64,000 bases of DNA from Ilyomonas limi. GTDB taxonomy: Bacteria; Bacteroidota; Bacteroidia; Chitinophagales; Chitinophagaceae. The notes beneath the pieces are model-generated. The model searched no databases and had not been told where the DNA came from. It worked only from the letters and a program-made list of their open reading frames with translations. Below, piece by piece: positions 36,256 to 47,300 of the stretch (its first letter is position 1; every line of letters starts with the position of its first letter). The stretch lies in assembly GCF_005233845.1 (NCBI RefSeq), contig NZ_SZQL01000014.1, positions 118,637 to 182,636 on the forward strand, in the 5' to 3' direction. Position numbers and translations under genes: made by a program.

Positions 36256-36456
36256 TTAATTCAGCACAGGATCAGTTTTCCTTTCCACTTTGCGTATGTT
36301 TTTATTCATTGTATCCAAAGCATCGTTGGCAGCATCGTCTACGTCTTCTGCTGCATCTTCCAGTTCATTTGTACTGTTATAATATTCACGCAGGTAAATA
36401 ATCAGTCCTGCAGCTACAGCGCCTACAATAGTGGCAGCGATTAGTATTTTTTTCAT
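36256..36456 (-). CDS. Small membrane protein (66 aa)
   Basis: A single N-terminal span (ILIAATIVGAVAAGLIIYL), then an acidic alpha-helical tail (NELEDAAEDVDDAANDALDTMNKNIRKVE) of heptad-like spacing. Resembles YtxH-type small proteins that are commonly stress-linked in Bacteroidota. Function unknown. Confidence 0.6.
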   Translation of the reverse strand: MKKILIAATIVGAVAAGLIIYLREYYNSTNELEDAAEDVDDAANDALDTMNKNIRKVERKTDPVLN

Positions 36457-36546
36457 AATAATAGGTTTTTACTTAAAGACTGCTATAAGACAATTCATGT
36501 ACCAGAGTGAGAGATAGAAGGAATTAAAATAGCAACAGCGGCAATT

Positions 36547-36592
36547 ACAACAAAAAATCCCGCAAATACAACGCTGCGGGATTTTTTGTTGT
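36547..36592 (-). terminator. greA terminator
   Basis: Perfect 18-bp stem 36547-36564 / 36575-36592 (core AAAAAATCCCGCA / TGCGGGATTTTTT), 10-base loop, just downstream of greA. Confidence 0.93.
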
Positions 36593-36608
36593 ATAAAAAG
36601 AAAATTGC

Positions 36609-37082
36609 TTAAATAAAGATATTCTCCACCCTGAATTTCAGGAGGCCGGTAGGAGCCTGTACCTCAGCTACTTCGCCTTTTTGCTTGCCCAGCAAGCCTC
36701 TGCCAATGGGTGAGGCCGAAGATATTTTACCTTGCTTCAGGTCGGCTTCTGTTTCACCCACAATCTGGTAGGTAACCGTTTTTTTAGTAGCGATATTGGT
36801 AAAGGTTACTTTGGTTAAAATGGTCACTTTGCTCGTGTCTATTTCGCTGGAGTCCACAATACGGGCCGAGGCTATTTGCCCTTCCAGTTGGGCTATTTTA
36901 GCTTCGAGTATGCCCTGCGCCTCTTTGGCTGCATCGTATTCTGCATTTTCTTTCAGGTCTCCCTTTTCGCGCGCTTCGGCAATAGCCCTCGACGCTGCAG
37001 GACGCTGTACCGTTTTCATATGGTGCAGCTCTCCCCGCAATTTCTCAAAGCTTTCTTTGGATACATACATTACGTCGTTCAT
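36609..37082 (-). CDS. greA: Transcription elongation factor GreA
   Basis: The start at 37082 (MNDVMYVSKESFEKLRGEL) gives 157 residues, the usual GreA length; an extension to 37124 (MALYFFYLYKSK) is unlikely. It has the coiled-coil N-domain with the basic/acidic tip (EKGDLKENAEYDAAKEAQG, tip residues D and E of GreA) and the FKBP-like C-terminal domain (SSASPIGRGLLGKQKGEVAEV). Rescues backtracked RNA polymerase by stimulating RNA cleavage. Confidence 0.97.
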   Translation of the reverse strand: MNDVMYVSKESFEKLRGELHHMKTVQRPAASRAIAEAREKGDLKENAEYDAAKEAQGILEAKIAQLEGQIASARIVDSSEIDTSKVTILTKVTFTNIATKKTVTYQIVGETEADLKQGKISSASPIGRGLLGKQKGEVAEVQAPTGLLKFRVENIFI

Positions 37083-37653
37083 AACTCTTTTGCTTTTATA
37101 CAGGTAAAAAAAATACAACGCCACACAAAGTGTGCAGCGTTGCAGATAACACCAAAAATACGTTTTTTAATGAACAAAACAATAGGGCGGCATAAAAAAT
37201 CGGGGTATATTTTTTACAAAAAGACCTCTTTATTTTGATTATATAAAGAAAATTGAGATATAAGTTGCAGCTATCTGCTATTCCTGATTTTGGCAGCGTT
37301 AAATATGCTCCTACATTACGGATCTTAGCCCTGTAGCTCGAAACAAGATCGCCATTTTGCAGTCATGCGCCGCTTACCTGGTTGTATCTTGCAGTAATTA
37401 TGCATCGGATTGTAGATCCAAGGATATCAAATACATATAATATATTAAAAGCAAGATGCGGTTTTTATCGGGATAAGAAGAGAATAAAAAGCATAAAAAA
37501 TATGAAAATATCCTTAAAATTTGCGATTGCATATTGGCTTATAATGCGTACTGTCTTACACTTGCGTGTACAGGTGTGCAGAGCGGCATTTGTTTTACGC
37601 AAACCCCTATCTTTGCGCCCTTATAAAAAAATTTTAGTAAATCCCTAATAAGT
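37083..37653. other. Intergenic region between greA and secDF
   Basis: No convincing gene. A plus-strand frame at 37382-37648 has no coding character. TATCTTTG at 37608-37615 fits a Bacteroidota -7 element about 40 bases before secDF; no TTTG at -33. Confidence 0.4.
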
Positions 37654-40600
37654 ATGCAACTGAAAGGTTTGGTGCGTTTCTTCACGATTGCTTTGATATT
37701 GATTTGCCTTTACCAGCTTTCATTTACATGGATAGTGCACAACCATGAAAATAGTATGTCTGAGCGCGCAGATGCCTGGGTGCGGGCCAATTTCCCATCG
37801 CCCGAAAAAAAATACGCCGGCGATAAAGCGCAGCAGGCTATATATGCCGACAGTTTGAATACATTTAAAAAACAGCGCCTCGCTTACCTGCTCGACAGCA
37901 CCAAAGGTTCCGAAATCGGTCCGTTTGGATTGACTACGTACCAGAGTGCAAAAGATAAAGAACTGAACCTCGGTCTCGATCTACAGGGTGGTATTAGCGT
38001 AACGATGGAAGTAGGTTTGGACGGATTAATTCGTTCGTTAGCTAATTACAGTAAAGATCCGCAGTTCAATAAAGCGTTGGATAATGCAGTAGCAATCAAA
38101 GCAAATAGTGGTGATAATCTTATTAACCTGTTCAACCAGGAATACCAGAAAATTGCCGGCAGCAATGGCAAACTGGCTCCGCTTTTTGTAACGCGCAGCA
38201 ACGGCAAAATAAAAGCTACCAGCTCTAACGACGAAGTACTGTCTTACCTTCAGGATCAGGCTAATAAAGCTTTCCATAATACCGAACAGATTCTCCGTAC
38301 GAGAATTGACCGCTTTGGGGTAGCTTCTCCCAACATCAATCCCGATCCGGCAAAGGGCAGAATCAATATTGAACTGGCAGGCATTACCGATCCTGAGCGT
38401 GTGCGGCATTACCTGCAATCAACTGCCAACCTGCAGTTTTTTGAAGTATATAATATTGCAGAGCTGGCAGAGCCTTTACAATCGGCCGACCAGGCAATGA
38501 GTGATTATTTGAATGGTAAAAACAAGCTGGATACGTTATCTACTTTAAAAAGCGATACTACTGCTATTGGTACGGCATTATCGGCCGATACAGTAAAACA
38601 TACAACAGATACTGCTACAGCAGCTATTGCCGCCAACAAGCCGGTGGATAGTACTACCATTAAGAAAAATGCAAATCCTATTTTATCTATTCTGCAGCCG
38701 GTACAGCCGCAGCAAGACCGTGATGGCAGAATGCAGTATCCGGCTTTCATTGGTTACATCCGGGCACAGGATACGGCTACATTGGGAAATTATTTAAGGC
38801 AGGATTTTATCAAAAACAGGTTTCCGAGCAATGTGGAATTTATGTACGGTAAAGTGGACAGAACCAATACTGCTGCTAATGCCAACATACTGCAACTGTA
38901 TGCTGTAAAAACACTTGATAATGGCTTAGCCAAACTGGAGGGCGAGCATGTAATAGAAGCCAGCCAGGGCTATGACGAAAGGAACCGCCCTTCCATTAAC
39001 ATGAAAATGGATGCGGTAGGCACCCGCTTATGGGGGCAAATGACGAAAGCTAATGTAGGGAAACCCATTGCTATTGTACTGGATAATGTGGTGTACAGTG
39101 CACCTTTTGTTCAAAATGAGATACCTTATGGCAGCTCGCAAATCACTGGTAGCTTTACTACCAACGAAGCGCAGGACTTAGCCAGTATTCTGCAATCGGG
39201 CAAACTGCCTGCGCCTGCCAAAATTGTACAGGAGCAGATTGTAGGACCTACACTGGGTAAAGAAGCGGTGAATGGTGGTGCATTGGCGTTCATCATTTCG
39301 TTCGCGGTCATTTTTGTACTGATGCTCATTTATTATAACACAGCCGGATGGGTTGCAAACATTGCCTTGATATTAAACCTGTTATTCACCATCGGTATAT
39401 TAGCGGCATTTGGCTTTACTATAACGGCAGCCGGTATTGCGGCGTTGGTGCTTACGGTAGGTATGGCAGTAGATACCAACGTAATTATTTTCGAGAGGAT
39501 AAAAGAAGAATTATCGCGCGGCAAAGGCTACCAGACTGCCGTGAATGATGGTTACAGGCGCTCGTATGCACCAGTACTCGATGCGCACGTTACCAGCTTC
39601 CTCACTGCCGCCATCCTGTTTATATTTGGTTTAGGCCCGGTGCTTGGCTTTGCTACTACGCAAATGGTAGGTATTGTGTTGTCTTTGTTCTGCGGTATTT
39701 TAGTATCGCGCGTGGTAACAGATATTTATACCAACCGCAATCGCCATTTCCAATACTTTACGAAATTTTCTCAAAAAATATTTCAGCATGCCGCTTTCAA
39801 ATTTATCGAATACCGCAAGGTTGCCTATGGTATCTCGGTAATAGTAGTGATATTAGGTATCGCTTCCTTCCGCCACGGCTTCGACGAAGGTGTGGAATTT
39901 GCCGGCGGTCGTAGCTATACTGTGCGTTTTGAAAACAAACCGAATGTGGACAAAATGCGCGATGACCTGAAAGTTGTATTTGGCGAATATCCCATTATCA
40001 AAACTGTTGACCGTGAGGACCAGTTGAATATTACTACTTCGTACAAAATACATGAAACAGGTAATAATGTGGATTCTGCTGTAGAGCAAACTTTATATAA
40101 AGGGCTTGTGCCATTTTTGCCGCAAGGCACTACTTACAGCGAATTTGCAAGCCGCTACAAACAAAGCTCGCAAACAGTGTTGCCTACTATTTCGGACGAT
40201 TTAAAGCAGGGGGCTACCAAAGCGACTGTCATCGCCATCATTATGATTTGTCTGTATATTTTTATACGTTTTCGCGATTGGCGTTACTCTATCGGTACTA
40301 TCGTTTCCTTGCTGCACGATGTGTTTGTAACACTCGCTGTCTTCTCCTTTGCACGTAGTATTGTGCCGTTCCCACTGGAGATCGACCAGCACTTTATTGC
40401 GGCTATCCTTACGGTGATTGGGTTCTCTATGAACGATACGGTAATTGTGTACGACCGCATACGCGAAGATTCTAAGCTGATGCGCGGCGAAAGTAAAGAA
40501 GCAATAATCAACCGCGCTATCAACCAAACGCTTAGCCGTACCATTATGACATCCCTTACGGTATTCCTCACCTTGCTTATCCTGTTTATTTTTGGTGGAG

Positions 40601-40761
40601 AAGTAACCCGTGGTTTTGCCTTTGCAATGTTGATTGGTGTAATCACCGGTACGTATTCTTCTATATTTGTTGCGGCACCAATCCTTGTAGATTTTGCCCG
40701 TAACAAACCTTTAGGACCATCTACGGCACCAGAAATAAAGGTGAAAAAGACAGTAGCATAA
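37654..40761 (+). CDS. secDF: Fused protein translocase SecDF
   Basis: A single 1035-residue protein joining SecD and SecF, as usual in Bacteroidota. The SecD half has the first span at residues 7-25, the LNLGLDLQGGISVTMEV motif (about 108-124), the P1 domain, and TM block from about 537 (EAVNGGALAFIISFAVIFVL). SecF starts near residue 705 with RKVAYGISVIVVILG and DEGVEFAGGRSYTVRFE, followed by its own spans including GFSMNDTVIVYDRIRED. It uses the proton motive force to aid Sec export. A poly-Thr/Ala linker is present around 300-340. Confidence 0.98.
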   Translation: MQLKGLVRFFTIALILICLYQLSFTWIVHNHENSMSERADAWVRANFPSPEKKYAGDKAQQAIYADSLNTFKKQRLAYLLDSTKGSEIGPFGLTTYQSAKDKELNLGLDLQGGISVTMEVGLDGLIRSLANYSKDPQFNKALDNAVAIKANSGDNLINLFNQEYQKIAGSNGKLAPLFVTRSNGKIKATSSNDEVLSYLQDQANKAFHNTEQILRTRIDRFGVASPNINPDPAKGRINIELAGITDPERVRHYLQSTANLQFFEVYNIAELAEPLQSADQAMSDYLNGKNKLDTLSTLKSDTTAIGTALSADTVKHTTDTATAAIAANKPVDSTTIKKNANPILSILQPVQPQQDRDGRMQYPAFIGYIRAQDTATLGNYLRQDFIKNRFPSNVEFMYGKVDRTNTAANANILQLYAVKTLDNGLAKLEGEHVIEASQGYDERNRPSINMKMDAVGTRLWGQMTKANVGKPIAIVLDNVVYSAPFVQNEIPYGSSQITGSFTTNEAQDLASILQSGKLPAPAKIVQEQIVGPTLGKEAVNGGALAFIISFAVIFVLMLIYYNTAGWVANIALILNLLFTIGILAAFGFTITAAGIAALVLTVGMAVDTNVIIFERIKEELSRGKGYQTAVNDGYRRSYAPVLDAHVTSFLTAAILFIFGLGPVLGFATTQMVGIVLSLFCGILVSRVVTDIYTNRNRHFQYFTKFSQKIFQHAAFKFIEYRKVAYGISVIVVILGIASFRHGFDEGVEFAGGRSYTVRFENKPNVDKMRDDLKVVFGEYPIIKTVDREDQLNITTSYKIHETGNNVDSAVEQTLYKGLVPFLPQGTTYSEFASRYKQSSQTVLPTISDDLKQGATKATVIAIIMICLYIFIRFRDWRYSIGTIVSLLHDVFVTLAVFSFARSIVPFPLEIDQHFIAAILTVIGFSMNDTVIVYDRIREDSKLMRGESKEAIINRAINQTLSRTIMTSLTVFLTLLILFIFGGEVTRGFAFAMLIGVITGTYSSIFVAAPILVDFARNKPLGPSTAPEIKVKKTVA

Positions 40762-40783
40762 TCTTTAATTTAAAAGTTTATAT

Positions 40784-40825
40784 AAAAGGCGGCCAGTAAT
40801 GGCTGCCTTTTTGTTTTTTGGTTAA
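40784..40825 (+). terminator. secDF terminator
   Basis: Stem 40784-40795 / 40800-40811 (AAAAGGCGGCCA / TGGCTGCCTTTT, one G-U) with loop GTAA and a T-rich tail (TTGTTTTTTGG). Confidence 0.88.
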
Positions 40826-41176
40826 ATACTTTGGATGTGAACAGATAAATAATAAAAGCTACTCGTCATTCCACAATCTATCCTGACGAAAAAGCACCTG
40901 TGAGTCGCTGATAATCATACTTTCGAGTGGGCGCAATTGCAGAAGGGGAGGCTGATTACCTTTTATATTGAAAAGCATCTGATTGGTGCATTCGTATTAT
41001 CCATTCTTACGATACGCCGAATTCAATCTTTTCTCTATCCGTACTTTACCATGGCAAGTGCATACCATCAACCTGCTTTTATTTTACTTAAAATCTTCTT
41101 GAACACAACGGCTTTAACATCAGCTTAATGCGTGTAAAGAAAGATAGTTCACAACTTTGCACCTGCATTTACATCC
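40826..41176. other. Intergenic region upstream of the efflux operon
   Basis: No gene seen; a 63-codon plus-strand frame at 40937 is not credible. The promoter of the efflux operon should lie here; no exact -33/-7 pair was found. Confidence 0.35.
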
Positions 41177-41569
41177 ATGCTTACAAGGTTACGTACATAT
41201 CTTTCTAATCTTATCATTGCAGTGGTTGCACTGCAGGTGCTCAACCTTGGCTTGTATGCACAGAATTTCGAAACCGCTCTTACTGTGAACGGAAAAGAGA
41301 TCAACATCATCAACTCTGTAACGGAATATGTGGCAGAAATAGTGATGCAAAAAAAAAATGCTTTTCCCGAAAGGAAAGAATCATCCAACCAAAACAATCA
41401 AAACAGCCATGAGTTGCTGTTTAAATTTCAACCTTTTAAAGTGCCGGTCAATGACTTGCAAGACCGGCAATATGTAGCAGCGCCAACTACTCCCAACTAC
41501 AATATATTTTTCCTGGCAATTTATACCAATTGCGATAAAGATATCGTATCACCGCCACCTAAAGCATAA
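41177..41569 (+). CDS. Secreted small protein preceding the metal efflux operon
   Basis: The 130-residue product has an uncleaved or cleavable N-terminal hydrophobic segment (LSNLIIAVVALQVLNLGLYAQ), then a mostly polar region (TVNGKEINIINSVTEYVAEI), an Asn/Gln-rich middle and NCDKDIVSPPPKA at the C-terminus. I do not know the family. Position and direction (148 bases upstream of the TolC-like gene) suggest a link with the efflux system, for instance metal sensing or binding, but no metal-binding motif is obvious. Confidence 0.6.
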   Translation: MLTRLRTYLSNLIIAVVALQVLNLGLYAQNFETALTVNGKEINIINSVTEYVAEIVMQKKNAFPERKESSNQNNQNSHELLFKFQPFKVPVNDLQDRQYVAAPTTPNYNIFFLAIYTNCDKDIVSPPPKA

Positions 41570-41717
41570 GTTTTCCTTTAAATAAAACCTGATTGTTTCT
41601 TGTTGCCATATTATGCAATACTTGCTTTAGCTGTGTTGTAAAATGTGTGTATTCAGCAGGTTTTATTTCCGTCCTTTCTATAGAGTTAATCTTTCTTTTT
41701 ACTAAACAACTTTACAA

Positions 41718-43013
41718 GTGATTATTTATTTCACACAGCAGCGTGTTGTACGCAGGCTGTTGATGCTGGTCGTCAGTCTGGCGGCTGCCGCTGCTTTGCA
41801 TGCGCAATCTGATACCATAATCTATTCCTTAAACAACATTGACAGGCGTTTTTTAGACAGCAATCTCAACCTGCTGGCTGCTCATTACAATGTGGATGCG
41901 GGCAGGGCATTAATACAACAAGCTAAGCTGTGGCAAAACCCTATTATCAGTACCGACCAAAACATTTATGCAGGCAACCGTTTTTTTGAGCATGGTAAAG
42001 ACATGTATGGCAATCCTACCGGTGAGTATTATGTTCAGTTGCAACAACTGATACAAACCGCCGGCAAACGCGGCAAGCAAATAGCACTGGCAACAACCAA
42101 TACAAAACTGAGCGAATTACAATTGCAGGATGTATTGCGCAATCTGCGGTACCAGTTGCACCAGGATTACTACACAATTGCACAGTTGCTTGCAACTAAA
42201 GAGTTATTAACAGCGCAGCTTGCAAGGCTTAATAACTTGGAGAACGCTATGCAGGCGCAACTGCAGGCAGGCAATATTGCACAAAAAGATTACCTGCGCA
42301 TACAGGCACTCGTGATTGCCTTGCAGCAGGATATAACAGAAAATAATAAAAACATCGTAGCAGCAGAGCAGGATATGAAAATGCTGTTGCAGGCAAATGA
42401 TAATGTGTTTATTAAACCTGCTGATGTTTTGCAAAACAATGTTACACTTCCGCCGGATGTAAATGTATTGATAGACACTGCAAAAGCAGTAAATGCGCGT
42501 TATTTGTTGCAGCTTTCGCAACAAACGTATGCAGCACAAAACCTCAATTATCAAAAGGCGTTACGTGTACCGGATGTAACAGTTGCACCCGAGTTCGACC
42601 GCAACTCCAATTATGTGCCCGATTATGTGGGTTTAGGCATTTCGTTGCCATTGCCACTTTGGAACCGTAATCAGGGCAACATTAAGTCTGCTGAGTTTGG
42701 TATTAAACAACAGCAAACCGAAGTGCTTGCTGCAGCTACACAATTGCGCAGCAATATTACCAGTGCATACCAGCGGTTACTACTTACCTATCAGCAAAAC
42801 AATGTTACGCAAAAAACATTTTACAGTAATTATCAAAAGCTATTTGCCAACATGTTGCAAAGCTACCAGCAGCGGCAGATAAGCTTATTGGAATTGCTGG
42901 ATTTTATAGACTCTTATCAACAGGCGCAAATGCGCTTGCTACAACAACAATTTAACCTGCAGTTGGCAAAAGAAGAACTGAACTACGAAGTAGGGACCGA
43001 TGTAATAAAATAA
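41718..43013 (+). CDS. TolC/CzcC-like outer-membrane efflux protein
   Basis: First of three consecutive efflux genes. The 431-residue protein has a signal peptide (ending LHAQ) and two OEP repeats of long alpha helices (QLQDVLRNLRYQLHQDYYTIAQ and LQSYQQRQISLLELLDFIDSYQQAQ). The barrel region carries IGLPLPLW-type text (LGISLPLPLWNRNQGNIK). The frame begins at a GTG (41718), with an ATG (41763) as the alternative; the GTG start gives the better n-region. Confidence 0.92.
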   Translation: MIIYFTQQRVVRRLLMLVVSLAAAAALHAQSDTIIYSLNNIDRRFLDSNLNLLAAHYNVDAGRALIQQAKLWQNPIISTDQNIYAGNRFFEHGKDMYGNPTGEYYVQLQQLIQTAGKRGKQIALATTNTKLSELQLQDVLRNLRYQLHQDYYTIAQLLATKELLTAQLARLNNLENAMQAQLQAGNIAQKDYLRIQALVIALQQDITENNKNIVAAEQDMKMLLQANDNVFIKPADVLQNNVTLPPDVNVLIDTAKAVNARYLLQLSQQTYAAQNLNYQKALRVPDVTVAPEFDRNSNYVPDYVGLGISLPLPLWNRNQGNIKSAEFGIKQQQTEVLAAATQLRSNITSAYQRLLLTYQQNNVTQKTFYSNYQKLFANMLQSYQQRQISLLELLDFIDSYQQAQMRLLQQQFNLQLAKEELNYEVGTDVIK

Positions 43014-43041
43014 AAAATAACGTTTTAAAGAATTGAAATAT

Positions 43042-44148
43042 ATGAAAACGATACAACTTTTTGCAGCTTTTATGGGAATAGTGCTGCTGGCATCGTGCTA
43101 TGCAAAAAAGCAGGATAAAACAATTACCAAAGAAAAAGATTCCTATACACTGAGCGATACGATGGCACACATGATAAAAATAGACGCTGTGCAGTTGTGC
43201 GATGTAAACGAAGAACTGGAGTTGAGCGGCGAAGTAAGCTACGATGAAAATAAAGTAGTGAAAATATACCCGCGCAGTAGTGGACAAGTGCTGCAATCGC
43301 CTTTTTCGCTGGGTGATAAAGTAGAAGCAGGACAAGTGCTGGCGGTGATAAAAAGTGCTGATGTTGCGGGTAATTATGCCGATGTAAGCAGTGCCGAAGC
43401 TGATATAGCAATTGCCAAAAGGCAAATGGAAAATGGGGAAGCTTTGTACAAAAATGGCATTGCCAGTGAACGGGAATATGAGGTAGCAAAAGAAGATTAT
43501 CGAAAGGCACTGGCAGAGCGGCAAAAAATTAATGCACAAATACAAATCAACGGCGGCAGTGGCGCTACTGCCAGCGGCACTTATACATTAACGGCGCCAA
43601 CAAGCGGCTACATTGTAGAGAAAAAGGTAAACGGTGGCGATTTTATCCGTCCGGATATGGGTGATAATTTGTTTACCATCTCCGATCTGAAAGATGTATG
43701 GGTATGGGCGAATGTGTATGAAGCCGATATAGCGAAAGTAAGAGAAGGAACGGATGTGCAGGTAAAAACATTGGCATATCCCGATAAAATTTATCCCGGC
43801 AAAATAGATAAGATAAGCCAGGTACTCGACCCCAACAATAAAGCATTAAAAGTACGCATCAGGCTGGATAATGCTGATATGATGCTAAAGCCGCAAATGT
43901 TTGCCACCGTAGTTGTTACCAATCCGCTCAATGAGCAGGCACTATGCGTTTCTACCAAAGCACTGATACAACAAAACGGTAAAACCTATGTAGTGGTGTA
44001 CAACAACGATCATGACATGAAGATTGCTGAAGTGAATGTACTGAAAACGGTAGGTGATAAAACCTATCTAAATAGTGGCTTAGCACCTGGGCAAAAAGTA
44101 ATCACCCAAAACGAAATATTCATATTTCAACAATTAGCTGGTGATTAA
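43042..44148 (+). CDS. RND efflux periplasmic adaptor (CusB/CzcB-like)
   Basis: The start at 43042 (MKTIQLFAAFMGIVLLASC) gives a lipoprotein signal (lipobox LASC); an upstream TTG is disfavoured. The 368-residue membrane-fusion protein has the two lipoyl halves (SGQVLQSPFSLGDKVEAGQVL and LTAPTSGYIVEKKVNGGDFIRPD), an alpha-helical hairpin between them and a beta-barrel domain (DVWVWANVYEADIAKV). It couples the inner-membrane RND pump to the outer-membrane channel. The gene starts 28 bases after the TolC-like gene. Confidence 0.93.
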   Translation: MKTIQLFAAFMGIVLLASCYAKKQDKTITKEKDSYTLSDTMAHMIKIDAVQLCDVNEELELSGEVSYDENKVVKIYPRSSGQVLQSPFSLGDKVEAGQVLAVIKSADVAGNYADVSSAEADIAIAKRQMENGEALYKNGIASEREYEVAKEDYRKALAERQKINAQIQINGGSGATASGTYTLTAPTSGYIVEKKVNGGDFIRPDMGDNLFTISDLKDVWVWANVYEADIAKVREGTDVQVKTLAYPDKIYPGKIDKISQVLDPNNKALKVRIRLDNADMMLKPQMFATVVVTNPLNEQALCVSTKALIQQNGKTYVVVYNNDHDMKIAEVNVLKTVGDKTYLNSGLAPGQKVITQNEIFIFQQLAGD

Positions 44149-44399
44149 ATAATGCCCCAGCCCTGAAGAGAGAATAGGGAAAAAAAAGTGATAAGCTGAT
44201 TAATTATTAAACTAAAATGCAAACACGTGTTTTTTGAACCACAGCGGTACTGAAGTAAGGCACAGCGGAACGCGGAGATTTGCTTTATCAGTATAATCGG
44301 AAGAGATATCAGAAAACATCATTATTCAAACATTCTCCTATTCAGATAATTCGTGCAATTCCTGTTATTCGAGCTCATTAGTGCTTTAAAAATTAATCC

Positions 44400-47300
44400 A
44401 TGAACAAGTTTATTAAAAATATCATTCACTTCTCACTACGCCACCGCTACCTCGTATTTTTCCTGACGCTGGTAATTGCAGTAGTAGGGTTTGTGTGTTA
44501 TAAGAATACACCTATAGAAACCTTTCCCGACGTAACCAATACCCAAATTATTATCATTACGCAGTGGCCCGGCAGAAGTGCTGAAGAAGTGGAAAAATTT
44601 GTAACTATTCCGTTGGAAGTATCGCTCAATTCGGTACAGAAAAAAATAAATTTAAGAACTACTTCCTCTTACGGTTTAAGTTATGTGCGTCTCATTTTTG
44701 ATGATGATGTGGATGATGCGTTTGCCCGCCAGCAAGTATTAAGTCGGCTGCAAAATGTAGATTTACCGGAGGAGGTAAAGCCTGAAGTAGAACCGCCTTA
44801 TGGGCCAACAGGCGAGATTTATCGCTATACTCTAAAAAGTGCTACCCGCAACATCCGCGACCTGACCGAAATACAGGATTGGGTGCTCGACCGGCAGTTT
44901 AAAAGTATTCCTGGTGTAGCCGATGTAAACAGTTTTGGCGGCGAGGAAAAAGTGTATGAAATAAGTGTCAATCCCAACTATTTAGCCCAATATGGATTAA
45001 CTGCTTTGGACGTATATAATGCGGTAGCCAAAAGCAATGTAAACGTAGGTGGCGATGTAATAGAACAAAACGGGCAAGCTTATGTAGTGCGCGGCATCGG
45101 GCTGCTCAATAATATCTCCGAAATTGAAAATATCATCATCACCAAAATAAATGGCGTACCTGTTCTGGTGCGCAATGTAGCTGCCGTGCAGGAGGCCGGA
45201 AAGCCGCGGCTGGGGCAGGTTTCAAGAGATACTATTCCTGATGTGGTAGAAGGTATTGTGGTAATGAAAAAAGGAGAAAACCCTTCTAAAGTGCTCGATC
45301 TTATTCATGATAAAGTAAAAGACCTGAATGAAAATGTATTGCCCAAAGATGTGCAGATTCTGCCTTTTTACGACCGTACCAATCTCATGGATTTTGCTAC
45401 AGAAACAGTTATTCACAACCTTATAGAAGGTATTGTATTAGTAACGTGTATTGTGCTCATTTTTATGGCAGATTGGCGCACTACAGTTACGGTGAGTATC
45501 ATTATTCCTTTAGCATTATTATTTGCCTTTATTTGTATGCGCATCCAGGGTATGAGTGCCAACCTGCTTTCAATGGGCGCAGTAGATTTTGGTATCATCA
45601 TAGACGGTGCAGTGGTGATGGTAGAAGGCTTGTTTGTAGCGCTCGACCATCGTGCTAAGGAAGTAGGCATGGAGCGGTTTAATAAACTTGCCAAACTCGG
45701 CTTGTTCAAGCAGGTAGGCAGCGAAATGGGTAAAGCTATTTTCTTTTCCAAACTCATCATTATCACTTGCCTGATACCCATTTTTGCTTTCCAGAAAGTA
45801 GAAGGTAAAATGTTTTCGCCACTTGCTTACACCTTAAGTTTTGCTTTACTTGGCGCACTCATTTTTACACTTACATTAGTGCCTGCATTATCCAGTATTT
45901 TACTTAAGAAAAATGTAAGAGAAAAACACAATGTAGTTGTATCTTTTTTTGAGAATGGCATTAAAAACCTTTTTGAAAAAATGTATAAAGTGCCAAGGCT
46001 AAGTATTTTGATTGCATTGATTTTTATGGCACTTACTTTCTTCTCTGTAAAGTTTCTCGGTACCGAATTTTTGCCTGAATTAAATGAAGGTGCTTTGTGG
46101 GTAGAAAGCGAATTGCCTATGAGTGTAAGCCTGCCCGAAGCAGTAACGATGTCTGCCAAAATGGTAAGTATCCTCCGCGAGTTTCCCGAAGTAAAACAAA
46201 CCTTATCGCAGGTTGGTCGCACCAATGATGGCACTGATCCCAAAGGTTTTTTTGATGTACAGATACAAGTGGATTTAAAGCCAAAAGAACAATGGCGCAA
46301 AGGATTTACCGAAGATGCTTTGATTGATAGTATGAACACGCAACTCACCAAAATTCCGGGTGTGGTGTACAATTATTCGCAGCCCATTCGCGACAACGTG
46401 GAGGAAGCTGTTGCAGGCTTGAATGCTGCTTTGGCTGTGAAGATTTATGGGCAGGATTTTACAACCTTAGACTCACTTGCTAATGAGGTAAAAGCGCAGT
46501 TAGCTACCGTAAGAGGCATAGAGGATTTAGGTGTGCTGCGCAATCTGGGACAACCCGAATTTCGCATTGAACTGGATAATCAAAAGATGGCTTTGTATGG
46601 CGTAAATACCGCCGATGCAAATGCTGTAATTGAAATGGCACTTGGTGGCAAAGCCGCTACCCAGTTGTACCAGGACGAGCGGAAATTTGATGTGCGCATC
46701 CGCTATGCCAAAGACTTCCGCGATACGCAGGATAAAATTGATAACCTGATGATCCCTACGCAGGATGGCACTAAAATTCCATTAAAAGAAATTTCCAATA
46801 TCAGAACACTTACCGGACCAGCTTTTATTTATCGCGATAATAACAGCCGTTATATTGGGGTAAAATTTTCGGTGCGCGAGCGTGATTTAGGCAGCACCAT
46901 TGCCGAAGCACAACAAAAGGTAAACGCACACGTGCAATTACCGCATGGTTACTTTACTACCTGGAATGGGGAGTTTGAAAACCAGCAACGCGCTTCTAAA
47001 ACACTCAGTCACGTTGTACCCATTTGCCTGCTTGGTATATTCCTTATTTTATTTATCATGTTTGGCAATGTAAAAGACGCTGTGCTGGTGATTCTCAATG
47101 TACCTTTTGCATTAATTGGCGGCATTTTGGCGCTGCATATTACAGGCATGAATTTCAGCATATCAGCAGGTATTGGTTTCATTGCCTTGTTTGGTGTATG
47201 TATTCAAAACGGCGTAATACTGATCAGCGTATTTCGTAAGAATTTGGAAGCCAAAATGCACTTGTATGAGGCACTTAAAGAAGGCGTAACATCGCGTGTG

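Noticed and set aside
37382..37648. 88-codon frame upstream of secDF
   Set aside because: No coding character, rich in rare combinations, and overlaps the probable secDF promoter.
40937..41128. 63-codon frame upstream of the efflux operon
   Set aside because: No start context, no family, position within a promoter region.
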